DNA of 64,000 nt. Source: Cyclobacterium lianum. GTDB taxonomy: Bacteria; Bacteroidota; Bacteroidia; Cytophagales; Cyclobacteriaceae. Both the position numbers and the translations under genes were made by a program. Shown here one piece after another: positions 43,286 to 53,426 of the stretch (position 1 is the first letter of the stretch; each line of letters begins with the position of its first letter). Below the pieces are notes generated by a model that ran no database searches, was not told the DNA's origin, and saw only the letters and a program-made list of their open reading frames with translations. The DNA lies in the NCBI RefSeq assembly GCF_900143075.1, contig NZ_FRCY01000002.1, forward strand, positions 186,001-250,000, given 5' to 3'.

Positions 43286-45277
43286 CTAGTGGTGGTCATT
43301 TTCTTCCGGTTCTATCCACTGCCCATCCTGCTTGATAATCCCGATCAGCTCATCCACCGCTTTCTCCGATGGCACGGAGCGTTTTACCACTTCCTTACCT
43401 TTGTAGAGGGTGATCTTGCCTTTCCCGGATCCCACATAACCATAATCGGCATCTGCCATTTCTCCGGGACCATTTACGATACATCCCATGATACCAATTT
43501 TTACTCCTTTCAGGTGGTCTGTCCGCTTCCGGATCATGGCAGTGGTCTCCTGCAGATCAAACAACGTCCGTCCACAGGAAGGACAAGAGATGTATTCTGT
43601 TTTTGACATCCTGGTGCGTGCAGCCTGCAGTACGCCAAAACTTACAGAGTTGTGCAGTTTTACCTGTTCTAAAGTCTTCTCTCTGCTCCCCAGAGTCAGT
43701 CTGTCCAGGCCGATGAGAACACCGTCACCCAGCCCGTCGATCAGAAGCCCACCCACATCCGTGGCGGCAAAGAGCATGGTCTTTTCGGCATCGGCATCCG
43801 TATAGGTTACTTTTGGTACCACAGGCAGGTGGATACCTGCTTCTATTAGGGAAATGAAAGCTCTCCGCAGTGCCTGCATCTGATGGGCTTTTTCTGTACT
43901 CAACACAATTACCACAGGAAGATCGTTGGAAAGCACCGGCAGGGCTTCTACCACCTCCTCGCAAGAGCAGCTCAGGAAATTTAAGGAAGGATGAAGCTCC
44001 TCACCAGAGACCATTTGGCCAAGGCTTACCGCAGGAAACTTGTTTTTCCGCTCCGGATGTATTTTCCAGCTTGCATGATCCAATATCTCTTTGATACCAT
44101 TGGGCAACATGAAGGGTACTGCTTCTTTGCCGGAATAAATATAATCGCACCCAAGGTCGTTCATTTTCCACTTGTCGAGCTCGGGCAGGTAAAAATGCCC
44201 TGTAGCTCTCAGCTCTTTGGGCTGCATTTCTGAAATTAACGACACATCGGTGATCACTCTGGGAACATTTCCGCCTCCAAAATTCACCACCTCAACAGAC
44301 TTCCGCTTATTGTAACTGAAAGGATCTATGGGAGAATTTTCAATGGGATCAATACCGGAGATTTCAGGCCGGTTGTTATACCTGCTGATCAGGGTTTTGA
44401 CCACTGGGGATTCAAATTCCGGATCTTCTGTAAGAGAAACCCTTACCGTGTCTCCCAGACCATCCTCGAGCAAAGCACCTATGCCAACAGCAGACTTGAC
44501 CCGTCCATCTTCACCATCTCCGGCCTCCGTTACCCCTAGGTGAAGGGGATAGGGCTTAAATCCTCCCTCATCGAGTTTCTGGACCAGCAGCCGGTAGGCC
44601 TGTACCATTACCTGGGTATTGGAAGACTTCATTGAAATGACGATATCGTGGTAATTCTCATCCTCACAGATCCTTAAGAACTCCAGCGCAGATTCAACCA
44701 TTCCCAGCGGCGTATCTCCATATCGACTCATGATGCGATCAGAAAGAGAACCGTGGTTGGTACCTATCCGCATGGCGGTGCCATTCGCTTTGCAAATCTT
44801 AACCAACGGTAGAAAGCGCTCCCTGATGCGCTCCAATTCTGCCTGGTAAGAAGCATCCGTATATTCCAACACTTCAAATTTCTTCTTATCGGCATAGTTT
44901 CCAGGATTAACCCGTACTTTTTCTACAATTCTGGCTGCGACCTCTGCTGCGTTGGGCGTGAAATGAATATCTGCAACCAGGGGTGTATCATAACCCCTTT
45001 TTCTGAGGCCTTCTTTTATTTTCCTTAGATTTTCTGCTTCCTTGATACTTGGCGCAGTGATCCTGACCAACTGGCAACCACTTTCAATCATCCGTATCGA
45101 CTGCTCTATGGAGCCTTCGGTATCCATGGTGTCTACTGTAGTCATGGATTGTACGACTATGGGGTTATCACCTCCTATGAGCAGGTCCCCCACCCTTACA
45201 GGGATGGTCTTTCTCCTCGAATAGTTGGTCAGGCTATTGCAATAGCGGTAGTTTTCTGAGACAGTTTTTAGCTCCAT
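43286..45277 (-). CDS. ispG: 4-hydroxy-3-methylbut-2-enyl diphosphate synthase, long form
   Basis: This 663-residue enzyme converts methylerythritol cyclodiphosphate to HMBPP, the second-last step of the MEP isoprenoid pathway. The N-terminal TIM barrel starts at IPVRVGDLLIGGDNPIVVQS. The [4Fe-4S] cysteines are C565 and C568 in SCPSCGR and C599 in GIMGCIVNGPGE. About 290 residues are inserted between the barrel and the cluster domain compared with the E. coli enzyme (about 370 aa), as in plants and other Bacteroidota. It needs ferredoxin- or flavodoxin-type electron donors. It follows the SDR gene by three bases. Confidence 0.97.
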   Translation of the reverse strand: MELKTVSENYRYCNSLTNYSRRKTIPVRVGDLLIGGDNPIVVQSMTTVDTMDTEGSIEQSIRMIESGCQLVRITAPSIKEAENLRKIKEGLRKRGYDTPLVADIHFTPNAAEVAARIVEKVRVNPGNYADKKKFEVLEYTDASYQAELERIRERFLPLVKICKANGTAMRIGTNHGSLSDRIMSRYGDTPLGMVESALEFLRICEDENYHDIVISMKSSNTQVMVQAYRLLVQKLDEGGFKPYPLHLGVTEAGDGEDGRVKSAVGIGALLEDGLGDTVRVSLTEDPEFESPVVKTLISRYNNRPEISGIDPIENSPIDPFSYNKRKSVEVVNFGGGNVPRVITDVSLISEMQPKELRATGHFYLPELDKWKMNDLGCDYIYSGKEAVPFMLPNGIKEILDHASWKIHPERKNKFPAVSLGQMVSGEELHPSLNFLSCSCEEVVEALPVLSNDLPVVIVLSTEKAHQMQALRRAFISLIEAGIHLPVVPKVTYTDADAEKTMLFAATDVGGLLIDGLGDGVLIGLDRLTLGSREKTLEQVKLHNSVSFGVLQAARTRMSKTEYISCPSCGRTLFDLQETTAMIRKRTDHLKGVKIGIMGCIVNGPGEMADADYGYVGSGKGKITLYKGKEVVKRSVPSEKAVDELIGIIKQDGQWIEPEENDHH

Positions 45278-45280
45278 AAT

Positions 45281-45985
45281 TTATAAATCACCAAGTTGTG
45301 GTCGGATCACTATTTCTTCAACAACAGAAGAGGGAGAAAGGTTGTAGGCAGACCACACTGATTCGGCTACATCAGTAGCTTTCATGAATCTGGATTCCGG
45401 CATATCCACCCCTTCCCAGCTAGCTGTATAGGTGGCTCCCGGTAGTACGGAAGTAACCTTCACCCCGTAGGGCATCATTTCCTGCCGCAGGCATTTGGTA
45501 AACCCAAGCATGGCCCATTTGGACACCGCATAACTCCCCCCATTGGCATAAGCGGTCAGGCCTGCAATGCTTCCCATAGAAAAAATATGTCCACTTCTGC
45601 GTTTCATAAATTCAGAAGTAAATGCCCTTGTCAGATAGTATGCACTGAATAAATTGGTTTGCATGATCAATTCAAAATTCTCCTCGGGTTCTTCATGCAG
45701 GCTTCCTGGAATAAAAATACCCGTATTATTTATCAATACATCCGGAATACTGGTTTTTTTTACGAAAGCAGCAAAAGCCTTTGTATCCTCCTTTTTTGAT
45801 AAATCTGCTGCCATCGCATGCATGCGGACAGTAGGATGGAGCGCAGCAATTTCCTCTTTTAAGGCACTTAAATCTGCCTCAGTCCTGCTGCAGGTAAAGA
45901 TATCAAATCCGGCGGCGGCAAATTTTTGAATGATGGCCTTACCTATACCTTTGGTACCCCCTGTTACCAAAATACTCTTTGACAT
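45281..45985 (-). CDS. Short-chain dehydrogenase/reductase (NAD(P)-dependent)
   Basis: This 234-residue SDR has the cofactor motif TGGTKGIG (8-15), LINNTG for the central strand, and the catalytic Ser/Tyr/Lys in SMGSIAG and SYAVSK. It is of the classical type. The substrate is unknown; the C-terminus (VVEEIVIRPQLGDL) resembles members annotated as sepiapterin-like or 3-oxoacyl reductases. It is the first gene of the operon with ispG, but no isoprenoid role is known for such proteins. Confidence 0.9.
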   Translation of the reverse strand: MSKSILVTGGTKGIGKAIIQKFAAAGFDIFTCSRTEADLSALKEEIAALHPTVRMHAMAADLSKKEDTKAFAAFVKKTSIPDVLINNTGIFIPGSLHEEPEENFELIMQTNLFSAYYLTRAFTSEFMKRRSGHIFSMGSIAGLTAYANGGSYAVSKWAMLGFTKCLRQEMMPYGVKVTSVLPGATYTASWEGVDMPESRFMKATDVAESVWSAYNLSPSSVVEEIVIRPQLGDL

Positions 45986-46029
45986 TAGTTTGTGTTTTAA
46001 TTATTAGTATGACAACCAAATATCCGGAA

Positions 46030-46037
46030 CAAAGTTA
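46030..46037 (-). promoter_or_regulatory. -7 box of the SDR-ispG operon promoter
   Basis: CAAAGTTA reads TAACTTTG on the minus strand, an exact TAnnTTTG match 45 bases upstream of the SDR start. The -33 element is not recognisable. Confidence 0.45.
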
Positions 46038-46061
46038 CATTTTTTACCCGGTTATGCCTAA

Positions 46062-49000
46062 TCAGAACAATGCCGAGACCTGCATGCGACCGGTATGGAC
46101 CAAACGATCCAGTCCCTGGGAATTTCTGCCCTCGTACACCATGTTCAACTGAAGTCCCTCCCCGATTTTCTGTAGCCAGTTCATACTCCAGATGGTATTG
46201 TTGCCCGGTGTGAGTGCCTGTAGCATTTCATATCCGGTGGGGCTGTTTACCTGCCCGTTATAGTCTATGTACGTATATTTTATCTGAGCATTGATGGTGG
46301 TCTGTAAGGCTTTGGAGATTCGCAGACTCAGCAAGGCTTCGTGAAGCCTTGCCTTTTCGTCAAATTCCAGATTGGCCAGGTTTTTCTTTTGAGTGATCCG
46401 GTACTGAAAAGTACCTCTGAGAGAGGGAGAAGGCTGCAGGTTTATCTCGGGTCCCAGAGTATTTTGCTGTATGGTATAGCTGCGGTTGTCGAGAAAGTCC
46501 GAATCTGAATACCTCGACCCACTGTTCCAGAAAAGCAACATGTTCCACTTACTATCAATTGAATAACGGGCATTTAGACGCCAATCGTCCTGGTATAGTT
46601 CTTCAAAGCCAGCGGTAAGCAACTGCTTCTGGTGACTATTGAAAAAGGACAGGTCCAGACCATATTCGGAGGAGGAACGGTTAAAAAAGAAAGAGGACCG
46701 GAAGGTCTGCCTCAGGGAAAGCAGGGATTCGTCTCCTGTTCCGGCGAGCAACGGACTAATGCGCTGGAAAAAATCTCTGGCGGTGATTTTCTTTTCTACA
46801 TTCCAGTTCGTATTGTTAGAGAATTTGGACAGCCAGCGTTTCAGTCCGCCCTCATCCCGCCAGGAGGAGGGAAATTTCCCATTCAAGCGATAATTGAAAA
46901 GCGTGGTATAGGCTTGTACATACGTGTCTGTTGGCACAAAAACCTTGATAAAGGATTTTTCCTCCGGGTTTATTGCCAGGTAAAACTCATTGAGCTGCTG
47001 AACCCCGTCTTCATTGTCATCCCTCCAGGTATGCGTGCCTTCCCCGGTAGGTACCGGCAGAAATACAAATTCCCTGCGCAGCTCCCTGCCGTTTCCCAGG
47101 GCATAGCTGAGTTCGCTATTCAGATTGTTGTCAAACAAGGCACTCCGGTAATCCAGTTTTCCCATCACAGTTGTCTCTTCCTGCAGGTCCCTGTTCAGAA
47201 AGGTCAATTCCCGGTAGGTGAAGGACCCATTTAGAATATGCGGGCCGAATTCCCCTTTAAGCCGGTAATTGATCGAAAAGGCCTCGGTATCCGGCACCAA
47301 CTGCCCATTGTCTACCGCCCGATCCTCCCTTAAGCTGACAGAAGCAAACAATTGGTATTTCAGGCTATCGCTGCTCTGAAGGGAGAAAAGGTGTTCATCA
47401 AAATTCATGGCTGTGCTGACTGCATTTTCGGTGTTTGGCAGACTCACGACATTCCTGTCCAGTTGATAGCTGTATCCCGGAATCAGGAATCGGTTCAGGT
47501 AACTGAGCTCGCCATTGTACCGTATCCACGAAGAGCGCAGCGGATACAAATTGCTTTCCAGGTGAAAAAAATCATTTCTGACCAGCAGCCGCTTTCCGAA
47601 TTTTTGGTTGATCTTTCCTTTTTGTTGTATGCCGGAGACCACCCCAGACCGGTCTCTCAGATCCAGGCTGTAGGAAATGATGTTGTTCTGATCTTTTTGC
47701 AGTTGCGCTCCGGCATGAAAAATTTTTTCTGTCGCATTCTCCGGTTCAGCCGAAGGGTTCAGTCCCCAATCCCTGTCAAACTCAATAAAGCGAAGCCGGT
47801 CAATAAAAGAAAAATTGGCTGCATTGTATTCCATTGTGGAAAGTGCATTGAAGCGATATCCACTAATCGCTTTGAAAGTCCTCCCTGAAGACCTGATCCC
47901 GGCTTTTATGGCCTGCCCCTTATTGTCTTCATTATCCAGAGGAGAAAATAAGTTATCATCTGTATCGGAAACGGCCCACTCACTGAATACCTTTTCGTAA
48001 GCCCCAAGCTCGATCTCGGTACCTGCAGTGATCATTTGCTTCTTATTGGGGGCAGGCAATGGCGACCGTATCGAAAAATCCCCCTGGGGAAGACCCTGTA
48101 TCGGGGGTACATACTCATAGACCGAACCATTGGCCAATTGCCGCTGCCTGCGGTAATTCCCCATTCCTGGACCTACTTCCGTAAAACCAATGACAAAATG
48201 GGCCAGGTCGGGATCGGTACTGTATGTATAATAGGTTTCAGCCTCTCCCTTTTCATTTGTTTCAGTCACCCTACGGTACATGATCCTATTGGCATCGAAG
48301 GGGATGCTGTCTATCCGGGGCACTGCTGCGGCACCAAGGTTGTCTCCCGCACCAGCGAGCAGACGCTTGTCCTTCTCTGAAAGCTCTGTAAATAAAGGCC
48401 GGTTTCTGTCATCCTTTTCCTGGTAAAAGTTCACATAAAATTTCACCTTACCATTTTGCTGAATATGGTTTGCGGTGAGTACGGACCTGGAGAAGTTTCT
48501 CTCTGCATATTCAAAATCTACCCTTACCCTGGAGTATTGGGTGATCAGCACCGTGGGTGTGAAGGTGATTTCCCCCTGGTTGTAATCGATGATATAATCC
48601 TGATTAAAGCCTCGCTTGAGTTGTTTTCCATCCAGAAAAACCCTTTCTGAATTGGCCATGATAATCACAAACCGCTCATTTCCTGGACCTCTGATCCGGT
48701 AAGGCCCGGAGACCCCTTCGAGCACATCCAGCATCACAGACGCAAATTTGCCCTTGGCTATTGCAGCGCCGGCCTGGGAGGAGGCAGTCCAGTTTTCGTT
48801 GACCTCATACTCAGAGGTAAACTGCAAACCCTGTACATTTTTATAATAGCGCAGAAATTCGGATTGTCGCTGCTGCAGTACCACATCTCCGGCAGCCAGG
48901 TTGAACTTTTCATTATACAGTTCTATCAGTACATTGTCGAAATCCTGAATTTGCTGGGTATTGCCCTCTGGCTGAAAGGGCACCTGCTGGTCGGTAATGC

Positions 49001-49535
49001 TGGCGCGGATATTCAGGTTTTCAGCCAGCTCCCCATCCATTTGGAGATTCAGTGCAGAATTGACAAATACATTCTGGGTATTGCCGAAAGAAATGCCCCT
49101 TGTCAGGTTTCCGGACTGATTGAGTTTGTCTGAGGTGAAAAGCTCCTCTCTGAAATCGATGGCGGGAATTTTTTCCGGTGGACTGTCTTTAAAAAATGCC
49201 AGGGAATCATAGTCGCCTGCCAGCGATCGCCTGCGATACACTTTGTGGAGAGAAAAGGAAAGTGCGTCGTAACAAATCAATAAAGAATCGGGTAGGGGAT
49301 TCTCATCGATAATGGAAATTTCTCCGGTATTGATTTCATACTGATGCGCAAAGGATCGTCCGTCTGCTGCAGCGATCTTTATGGTGGATTCCACGACGGT
49401 CATGGAATCCAAAATGAAAACTCTTCCATCCTCACTGACCTGTGTCCACCGACAATTGTCTTCCTGAGAAAAGGCCATAAAAACTACCCCCAAAGACACC
49501 AACAGAAAAGTAAAAAAATACTTCACCAGCCACAT
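46062..49535 (-). CDS. Large outer-membrane beta-barrel protein of unknown function
   Basis: This 1157-residue exported protein has a signal peptide ending near MAFSQ. After about 130 residues comes LTRGISFGNTQNVFVNSALN, then ITDQQVPFQPEGNTQ and GDVVLQQRQSEFLRYYKNVQGL. The second half alternates aromatic and polar residues in strand-like blocks (for example LNMVYEGRNSQGLDRLVHTG) and ends in phenylalanine, as many barrel proteins do. I recall similar unnamed proteins across Cytophagia but know no function. It lies 56 bases after the sensor kinase gene on the same strand. It lacks a TonB box and a SusC-type plug. Confidence 0.75.
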   Translation of the reverse strand: MWLVKYFFTFLLVSLGVVFMAFSQEDNCRWTQVSEDGRVFILDSMTVVESTIKIAAADGRSFAHQYEINTGEISIIDENPLPDSLLICYDALSFSLHKVYRRRSLAGDYDSLAFFKDSPPEKIPAIDFREELFTSDKLNQSGNLTRGISFGNTQNVFVNSALNLQMDGELAENLNIRASITDQQVPFQPEGNTQQIQDFDNVLIELYNEKFNLAAGDVVLQQRQSEFLRYYKNVQGLQFTSEYEVNENWTASSQAGAAIAKGKFASVMLDVLEGVSGPYRIRGPGNERFVIIMANSERVFLDGKQLKRGFNQDYIIDYNQGEITFTPTVLITQYSRVRVDFEYAERNFSRSVLTANHIQQNGKVKFYVNFYQEKDDRNRPLFTELSEKDKRLLAGAGDNLGAAAVPRIDSIPFDANRIMYRRVTETNEKGEAETYYTYSTDPDLAHFVIGFTEVGPGMGNYRRQRQLANGSVYEYVPPIQGLPQGDFSIRSPLPAPNKKQMITAGTEIELGAYEKVFSEWAVSDTDDNLFSPLDNEDNKGQAIKAGIRSSGRTFKAISGYRFNALSTMEYNAANFSFIDRLRFIEFDRDWGLNPSAEPENATEKIFHAGAQLQKDQNNIISYSLDLRDRSGVVSGIQQKGKINQKFGKRLLVRNDFFHLESNLYPLRSSWIRYNGELSYLNRFLIPGYSYQLDRNVVSLPNTENAVSTAMNFDEHLFSLQSSDSLKYQLFASVSLREDRAVDNGQLVPDTEAFSINYRLKGEFGPHILNGSFTYRELTFLNRDLQEETTVMGKLDYRSALFDNNLNSELSYALGNGRELRREFVFLPVPTGEGTHTWRDDNEDGVQQLNEFYLAINPEEKSFIKVFVPTDTYVQAYTTLFNYRLNGKFPSSWRDEGGLKRWLSKFSNNTNWNVEKKITARDFFQRISPLLAGTGDESLLSLRQTFRSSFFFNRSSSEYGLDLSFFNSHQKQLLTAGFEELYQDDWRLNARYSIDSKWNMLLFWNSGSRYSDSDFLDNRSYTIQQNTLGPEINLQPSPSLRGTFQYRITQKKNLANLEFDEKARLHEALLSLRISKALQTTINAQIKYTYIDYNGQVNSPTGYEMLQALTPGNNTIWSMNWLQKIGEGLQLNMVYEGRNSQGLDRLVHTGRMQVSALF

Positions 49536-49591
49536 AACGCATACAATTACAGGCCACTAAAGTAAGCATTTCTCCGGTAAAAAATTACTGG

Positions 49592-52500
49592 TTAGCCTAC
49601 CAGGGGGAAAAGCAGGTAAAATACTGTGCCTGTATCCGCAGAGGTATGAAACCAGATCTTTCCTCCGGCAGTTTCCACTCCCCTTTTGGCAATGGCCAGT
49701 CCCAGTCCCGAACCATCTGATTTGGTACTGAAATTTGGAAGAAATACTTTATCTTTCAGCTTGTCGTCTATGCCCTTACCATTATCCCGGATGGCAAGCT
49801 TCACGTGCGTTTCATTTTCTATGGCAAGCTGGATCTGAATATGGGGTTTTCTCTCTTCAGGTACTGCCTGAATGCCATTGATGATCAGATTTGAGATCAC
49901 CCGACCATAGAGTTTCCTGTCTCCCATGATAATGATAGCCTGCTCATGGGAAACAAGATCATCAAAATCTATGGTGGTATCCTCCCTGTTACAATACAGG
50001 GAGACTGTCTCCACGACCACCTCCCGGAAGTCCAGCTCCTTGTTTTGCGGCAAGGGCATTTTGGCAAAAGTGGAAAAAGAGCTGGCAATATCGCTTAGGG
50101 TATCCACCTGATGGATGATCGACATGATCGGCTTTTGCAGGGCCTCTGCATCATTCAGTTTATTTTCCCCCTGTAGTCTCAACAGGTGCTGTAGCGTAAG
50201 CTTCATGGGGGTCAGGGGATTTTTGATCTCATGGGCTACCTGCTTGGCCATCTCCCGCCAGGCAGATTCCTTCTCGTTGGAGGCCAAAACTTTTTTGCTG
50301 TTTTCCAATTTGAACAACATGTTGTTGTACTCGTTTACGAGCAAGCCAATTTCGTCTTTTGAAGGCCATACCATATATTCGTTGTTTTCCAGATTTGTTT
50401 CCTTTAGCTTCTGGGTGAGCAACCTGAAGGGCTGGGTGAGGTGCTTGGAGACAAAATAGGATATCACCAGGAATATGAGAAACATGACCACAAAAATGAT
50501 CAGAATATTGCTAAACACTTCGGTAATCATTAGGTTCAGTTCCTCCTCGGCTTCAAAAAAAGGAATGGCAATAATGGCCTGAAGATTCTGGCTTTCGGCG
50601 TGCTTCAGTGCCAGGTAAACCGTCTTGAACAGCATGCTGCCTACCTGCTCGGTTTGCAGCAACCTGTTTTCTCTGGATTCAATGATGGCTGCATAGGCAC
50701 TGGGGTGAAGAAATTGAGAAAGGATATTCTTGTCGAAAATGGCAGGTTGATTGGTAGCCAGCAAGCGACCTTCCGGCAGGTATAGATTAATGTCTGTATC
50801 GGTTGCACTGGCCAGCGCATAGAGCTCGTCGTTTAGCTCCTCCCTGTTTAGTCTGTTGAATTGATTTCCGGCCACCGTCCTTCCCAGATTGTCTCGGATG
50901 ATACCTGCTTTTTGAAAATACTGCCGGTTGAGATCTTCCGTGTATGAATGACTTAAAAACCCGACCGAAATAACACTGATGATCAGCATGGGAAAGAAGA
51001 AGGCGAAATTCAGGTACAATTGGAGTTTCGTGGCATAGTTGTACCGCAGTTGGTTGATGCCCGACAAAAGGAGAAAAATACTGATGGAAAGTAAGGTAAA
51101 GATCAGGTAACAGACAAAAAAGAATGCGATATCGGCAAGGATATAATTGTTGGGGTATTGGGAGGAGGTGATGACAACGACCTTATCGTTAAACCTGACA
51201 CCAAAATGGTGGTATCCTTCGTCGTGCAGTCCATATTTGTACAGGGCCTGATCGTCGAGGGTCTCGGCCATGTATTCGCCCCGATAGCTATATATCCCTG
51301 CACTGTATTCCAAAATACCCTCATCAAAAATGGCAAAATCGAAATCATTTTCTATGTAATTGGAAGCATATTTGTTATCCATCAGCAATTTTGGGAATGC
51401 CTTTCCTGATTCCATTTGCTGCTGATTAAGTTCGATGACAATGGTACCCAAAAAAGCATCGCCCCTTTGAAGTTTAATGAAAGCAACAAACCTGTTCCCC
51501 ATGTTTGTCTCTGTGGATCGGACGTAATATAAATTATGCACCTGCGTGGCATAATCGCTGTTCATGTACGTGATTTTGTACTCTTCCAGGTCAGGTTCTT
51601 CACCTTTGTTAGAGATGTTTTGGCCGGAGGCATTGTACAATACGATTTCCTGGCTGTACTGGTCAAAGTAACCGCTGAGATATATTTTCTTAATCTTTCT
51701 CTCGATAGGGCCCTTCGATAGCAGGGGATCGCTGATTCTGTTTTTTATAAAAAGGTCAGATGCAATCCTGTCCATAATTTCCTCCAGCAGAAACTCCCCC
51801 ATCACATCCCGGTCAAGCATGATATTATTTGCAAACTTGAGTTTGGATCTCACCACCTCATTCCTTTGGTGGTGGAAAGATGCAGCACCCGTGATTACTG
51901 CTCCTACAAGGCATGCAAAAAAGAATGTCAGGAAGGTATTGAACTCCAGCTTGAAGAGATTGTCATACAATCGAAAGCTGATAATTGCTACCAGGAGTAT
52001 CAAATGAGCAATAAAAGAAATAAGCAGTATCAGGTTCCAGAAAACCAAAATCGCTATGATCGGCAAGGAAAAGAGAAGCAGAACTTTCAGGGGGTACAAA
52101 ATGTCTTCTTCCTTCTTGTAAAGGACCATATTCAGCGTGATGATCGTGAACAACAGATAGCCTGCTCCGCCCAGGAAAACGACAAACAGACTTATTGCCC
52201 GAAGGTAATTGAAACCTGGAATGGATTCAATATTCAGGTTCCATTGCGCGTTTTCCACGATATTCATATAGAGGAAAAAGAATAGGAACATCAGCAGCGT
52301 AGAGATCAGAAATGCAGCAGTAAGGTGTACCCATTCGGCGTACTTCTTGCGAAACTGTATAAAACTAAACAACAGCCGCTTTTGTCCAAGAATAGCAATC
52401 ACCATACTCAAAACGATCAGGTAACAGATCACATTAAGCAACAAATCTCCAAGGCTGGGGTTGATTCTGGAAGAGGCATATAGCGCCGGATCAAATATAC

Positions 52501-53302
52501 CGGCCTTAAAAAAATCATTGGGAAAGTTAAAAGCGAGCATCAATGAACGGATACAGCCCAGGATCAGAAAGGTATAAAAAGTAGCCAGCGTCTTCTTTCC
52601 TCTTGTCCATAATGTAAATACAAAATCACTCCCGATAATCAGGGCGAGCCCCAGCAGGGAAAAGAAAAATACCAGCACGGTAGAATTGATAGAATAACCC
52701 GGAGAACTATACCCTACACGGAAAAGTATCGAAAACAAATATTCCTGCTCGAAATAAACATCCCGGTAGCCCTCCTTTTTCTCCGCTGACAGGACAAAAC
52801 GATCATTTCCAAAGGTGTCCTTGTTGATACCGTTGATCAGGTATTCGTTTTCTATATCCAGCTTGCTGATAAAGGGGTGTACCTGAAACAACCAAAAATG
52901 TCCTGAATTACGGGTGATTTTTTTGAGTTTGGCAAAATATACCCCCCGGCTATTTTCTACCAGCTGGTATTTTTTACTGACCGAAAAACTTTCAAATTCC
53001 GGTACCATCTCGATATCTGACCAGTATACCAGGTCACCCTCTTCGGAATAAAGGAAAAATGGAAACTGATGGCTGACATTTAAATCCGAAAACGCCACCT
53101 CGCTGTTTGATCCGCTCTGCATCACGATGCGGATATAATCAGCATCGAAGCCCTTGATAACTTCTGTCAGCCTTTCCTCTAAATTAGACAAATGGACTTC
53201 CGGCTCGTACGCATCGCCGCTATCCAGAAAAAAATTCAATGACAATACCAATCCCAAAAGGAAAATGGATATCATCAAAAACAACCTTCGTTTCTTAAGC
53301 AT
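49592..53302 (-). CDS. Large membrane sensor histidine kinase (NtrY-like catalytic core)
   Basis: This 1236-residue kinase has an N-terminal helix (about 8-26), an extracytoplasmic region to about 200, then about seven helices (205-470), a second extracytoplasmic region (about 485-740), two more helices, a further sensor loop (about 780-925) and a HAMP-like linker (about 945-1000). The phospho-acceptor is H1024 in KQVAHEIKNPLTPMKL. The ATPase shows the N box NLIINGIQAV, DNGKGID and GSGLGLA. The HEIKNPLTP form is typical of NtrY-type kinases. No response regulator is adjacent, so the partner is elsewhere. Function and ligand are unknown. Confidence 0.92.
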   Translation of the reverse strand: MLKKRRLFLMISIFLLGLVLSLNFFLDSGDAYEPEVHLSNLEERLTEVIKGFDADYIRIVMQSGSNSEVAFSDLNVSHQFPFFLYSEEGDLVYWSDIEMVPEFESFSVSKKYQLVENSRGVYFAKLKKITRNSGHFWLFQVHPFISKLDIENEYLINGINKDTFGNDRFVLSAEKKEGYRDVYFEQEYLFSILFRVGYSSPGYSINSTVLVFFFSLLGLALIIGSDFVFTLWTRGKKTLATFYTFLILGCIRSLMLAFNFPNDFFKAGIFDPALYASSRINPSLGDLLLNVICYLIVLSMVIAILGQKRLLFSFIQFRKKYAEWVHLTAAFLISTLLMFLFFFLYMNIVENAQWNLNIESIPGFNYLRAISLFVVFLGGAGYLLFTIITLNMVLYKKEEDILYPLKVLLLFSLPIIAILVFWNLILLISFIAHLILLVAIISFRLYDNLFKLEFNTFLTFFFACLVGAVITGAASFHHQRNEVVRSKLKFANNIMLDRDVMGEFLLEEIMDRIASDLFIKNRISDPLLSKGPIERKIKKIYLSGYFDQYSQEIVLYNASGQNISNKGEEPDLEEYKITYMNSDYATQVHNLYYVRSTETNMGNRFVAFIKLQRGDAFLGTIVIELNQQQMESGKAFPKLLMDNKYASNYIENDFDFAIFDEGILEYSAGIYSYRGEYMAETLDDQALYKYGLHDEGYHHFGVRFNDKVVVITSSQYPNNYILADIAFFFVCYLIFTLLSISIFLLLSGINQLRYNYATKLQLYLNFAFFFPMLIISVISVGFLSHSYTEDLNRQYFQKAGIIRDNLGRTVAGNQFNRLNREELNDELYALASATDTDINLYLPEGRLLATNQPAIFDKNILSQFLHPSAYAAIIESRENRLLQTEQVGSMLFKTVYLALKHAESQNLQAIIAIPFFEAEEELNLMITEVFSNILIIFVVMFLIFLVISYFVSKHLTQPFRLLTQKLKETNLENNEYMVWPSKDEIGLLVNEYNNMLFKLENSKKVLASNEKESAWREMAKQVAHEIKNPLTPMKLTLQHLLRLQGENKLNDAEALQKPIMSIIHQVDTLSDIASSFSTFAKMPLPQNKELDFREVVVETVSLYCNREDTTIDFDDLVSHEQAIIIMGDRKLYGRVISNLIINGIQAVPEERKPHIQIQLAIENETHVKLAIRDNGKGIDDKLKDKVFLPNFSTKSDGSGLGLAIAKRGVETAGGKIWFHTSADTGTVFYLLFPLVG

Positions 53303-53426
53303 ATAGGACTAGCGACACTCTACACAGCAGCTTTCAAGCAAAATCCGTTCTAATCTGCCCCGAGAATATGAAATCATTTCGAAAATTTTAATCGAAAGCC
53401 AATACGGATTGCCGGTACCAGGGAAA

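Noticed and set aside
53377-53397. TTTCGA/TCGAAA inverted repeat upstream of the sensor kinase
   Set aside because: Six-base arms with a nine-base spacer are expected by chance at this composition, and there is no promoter box nearby.
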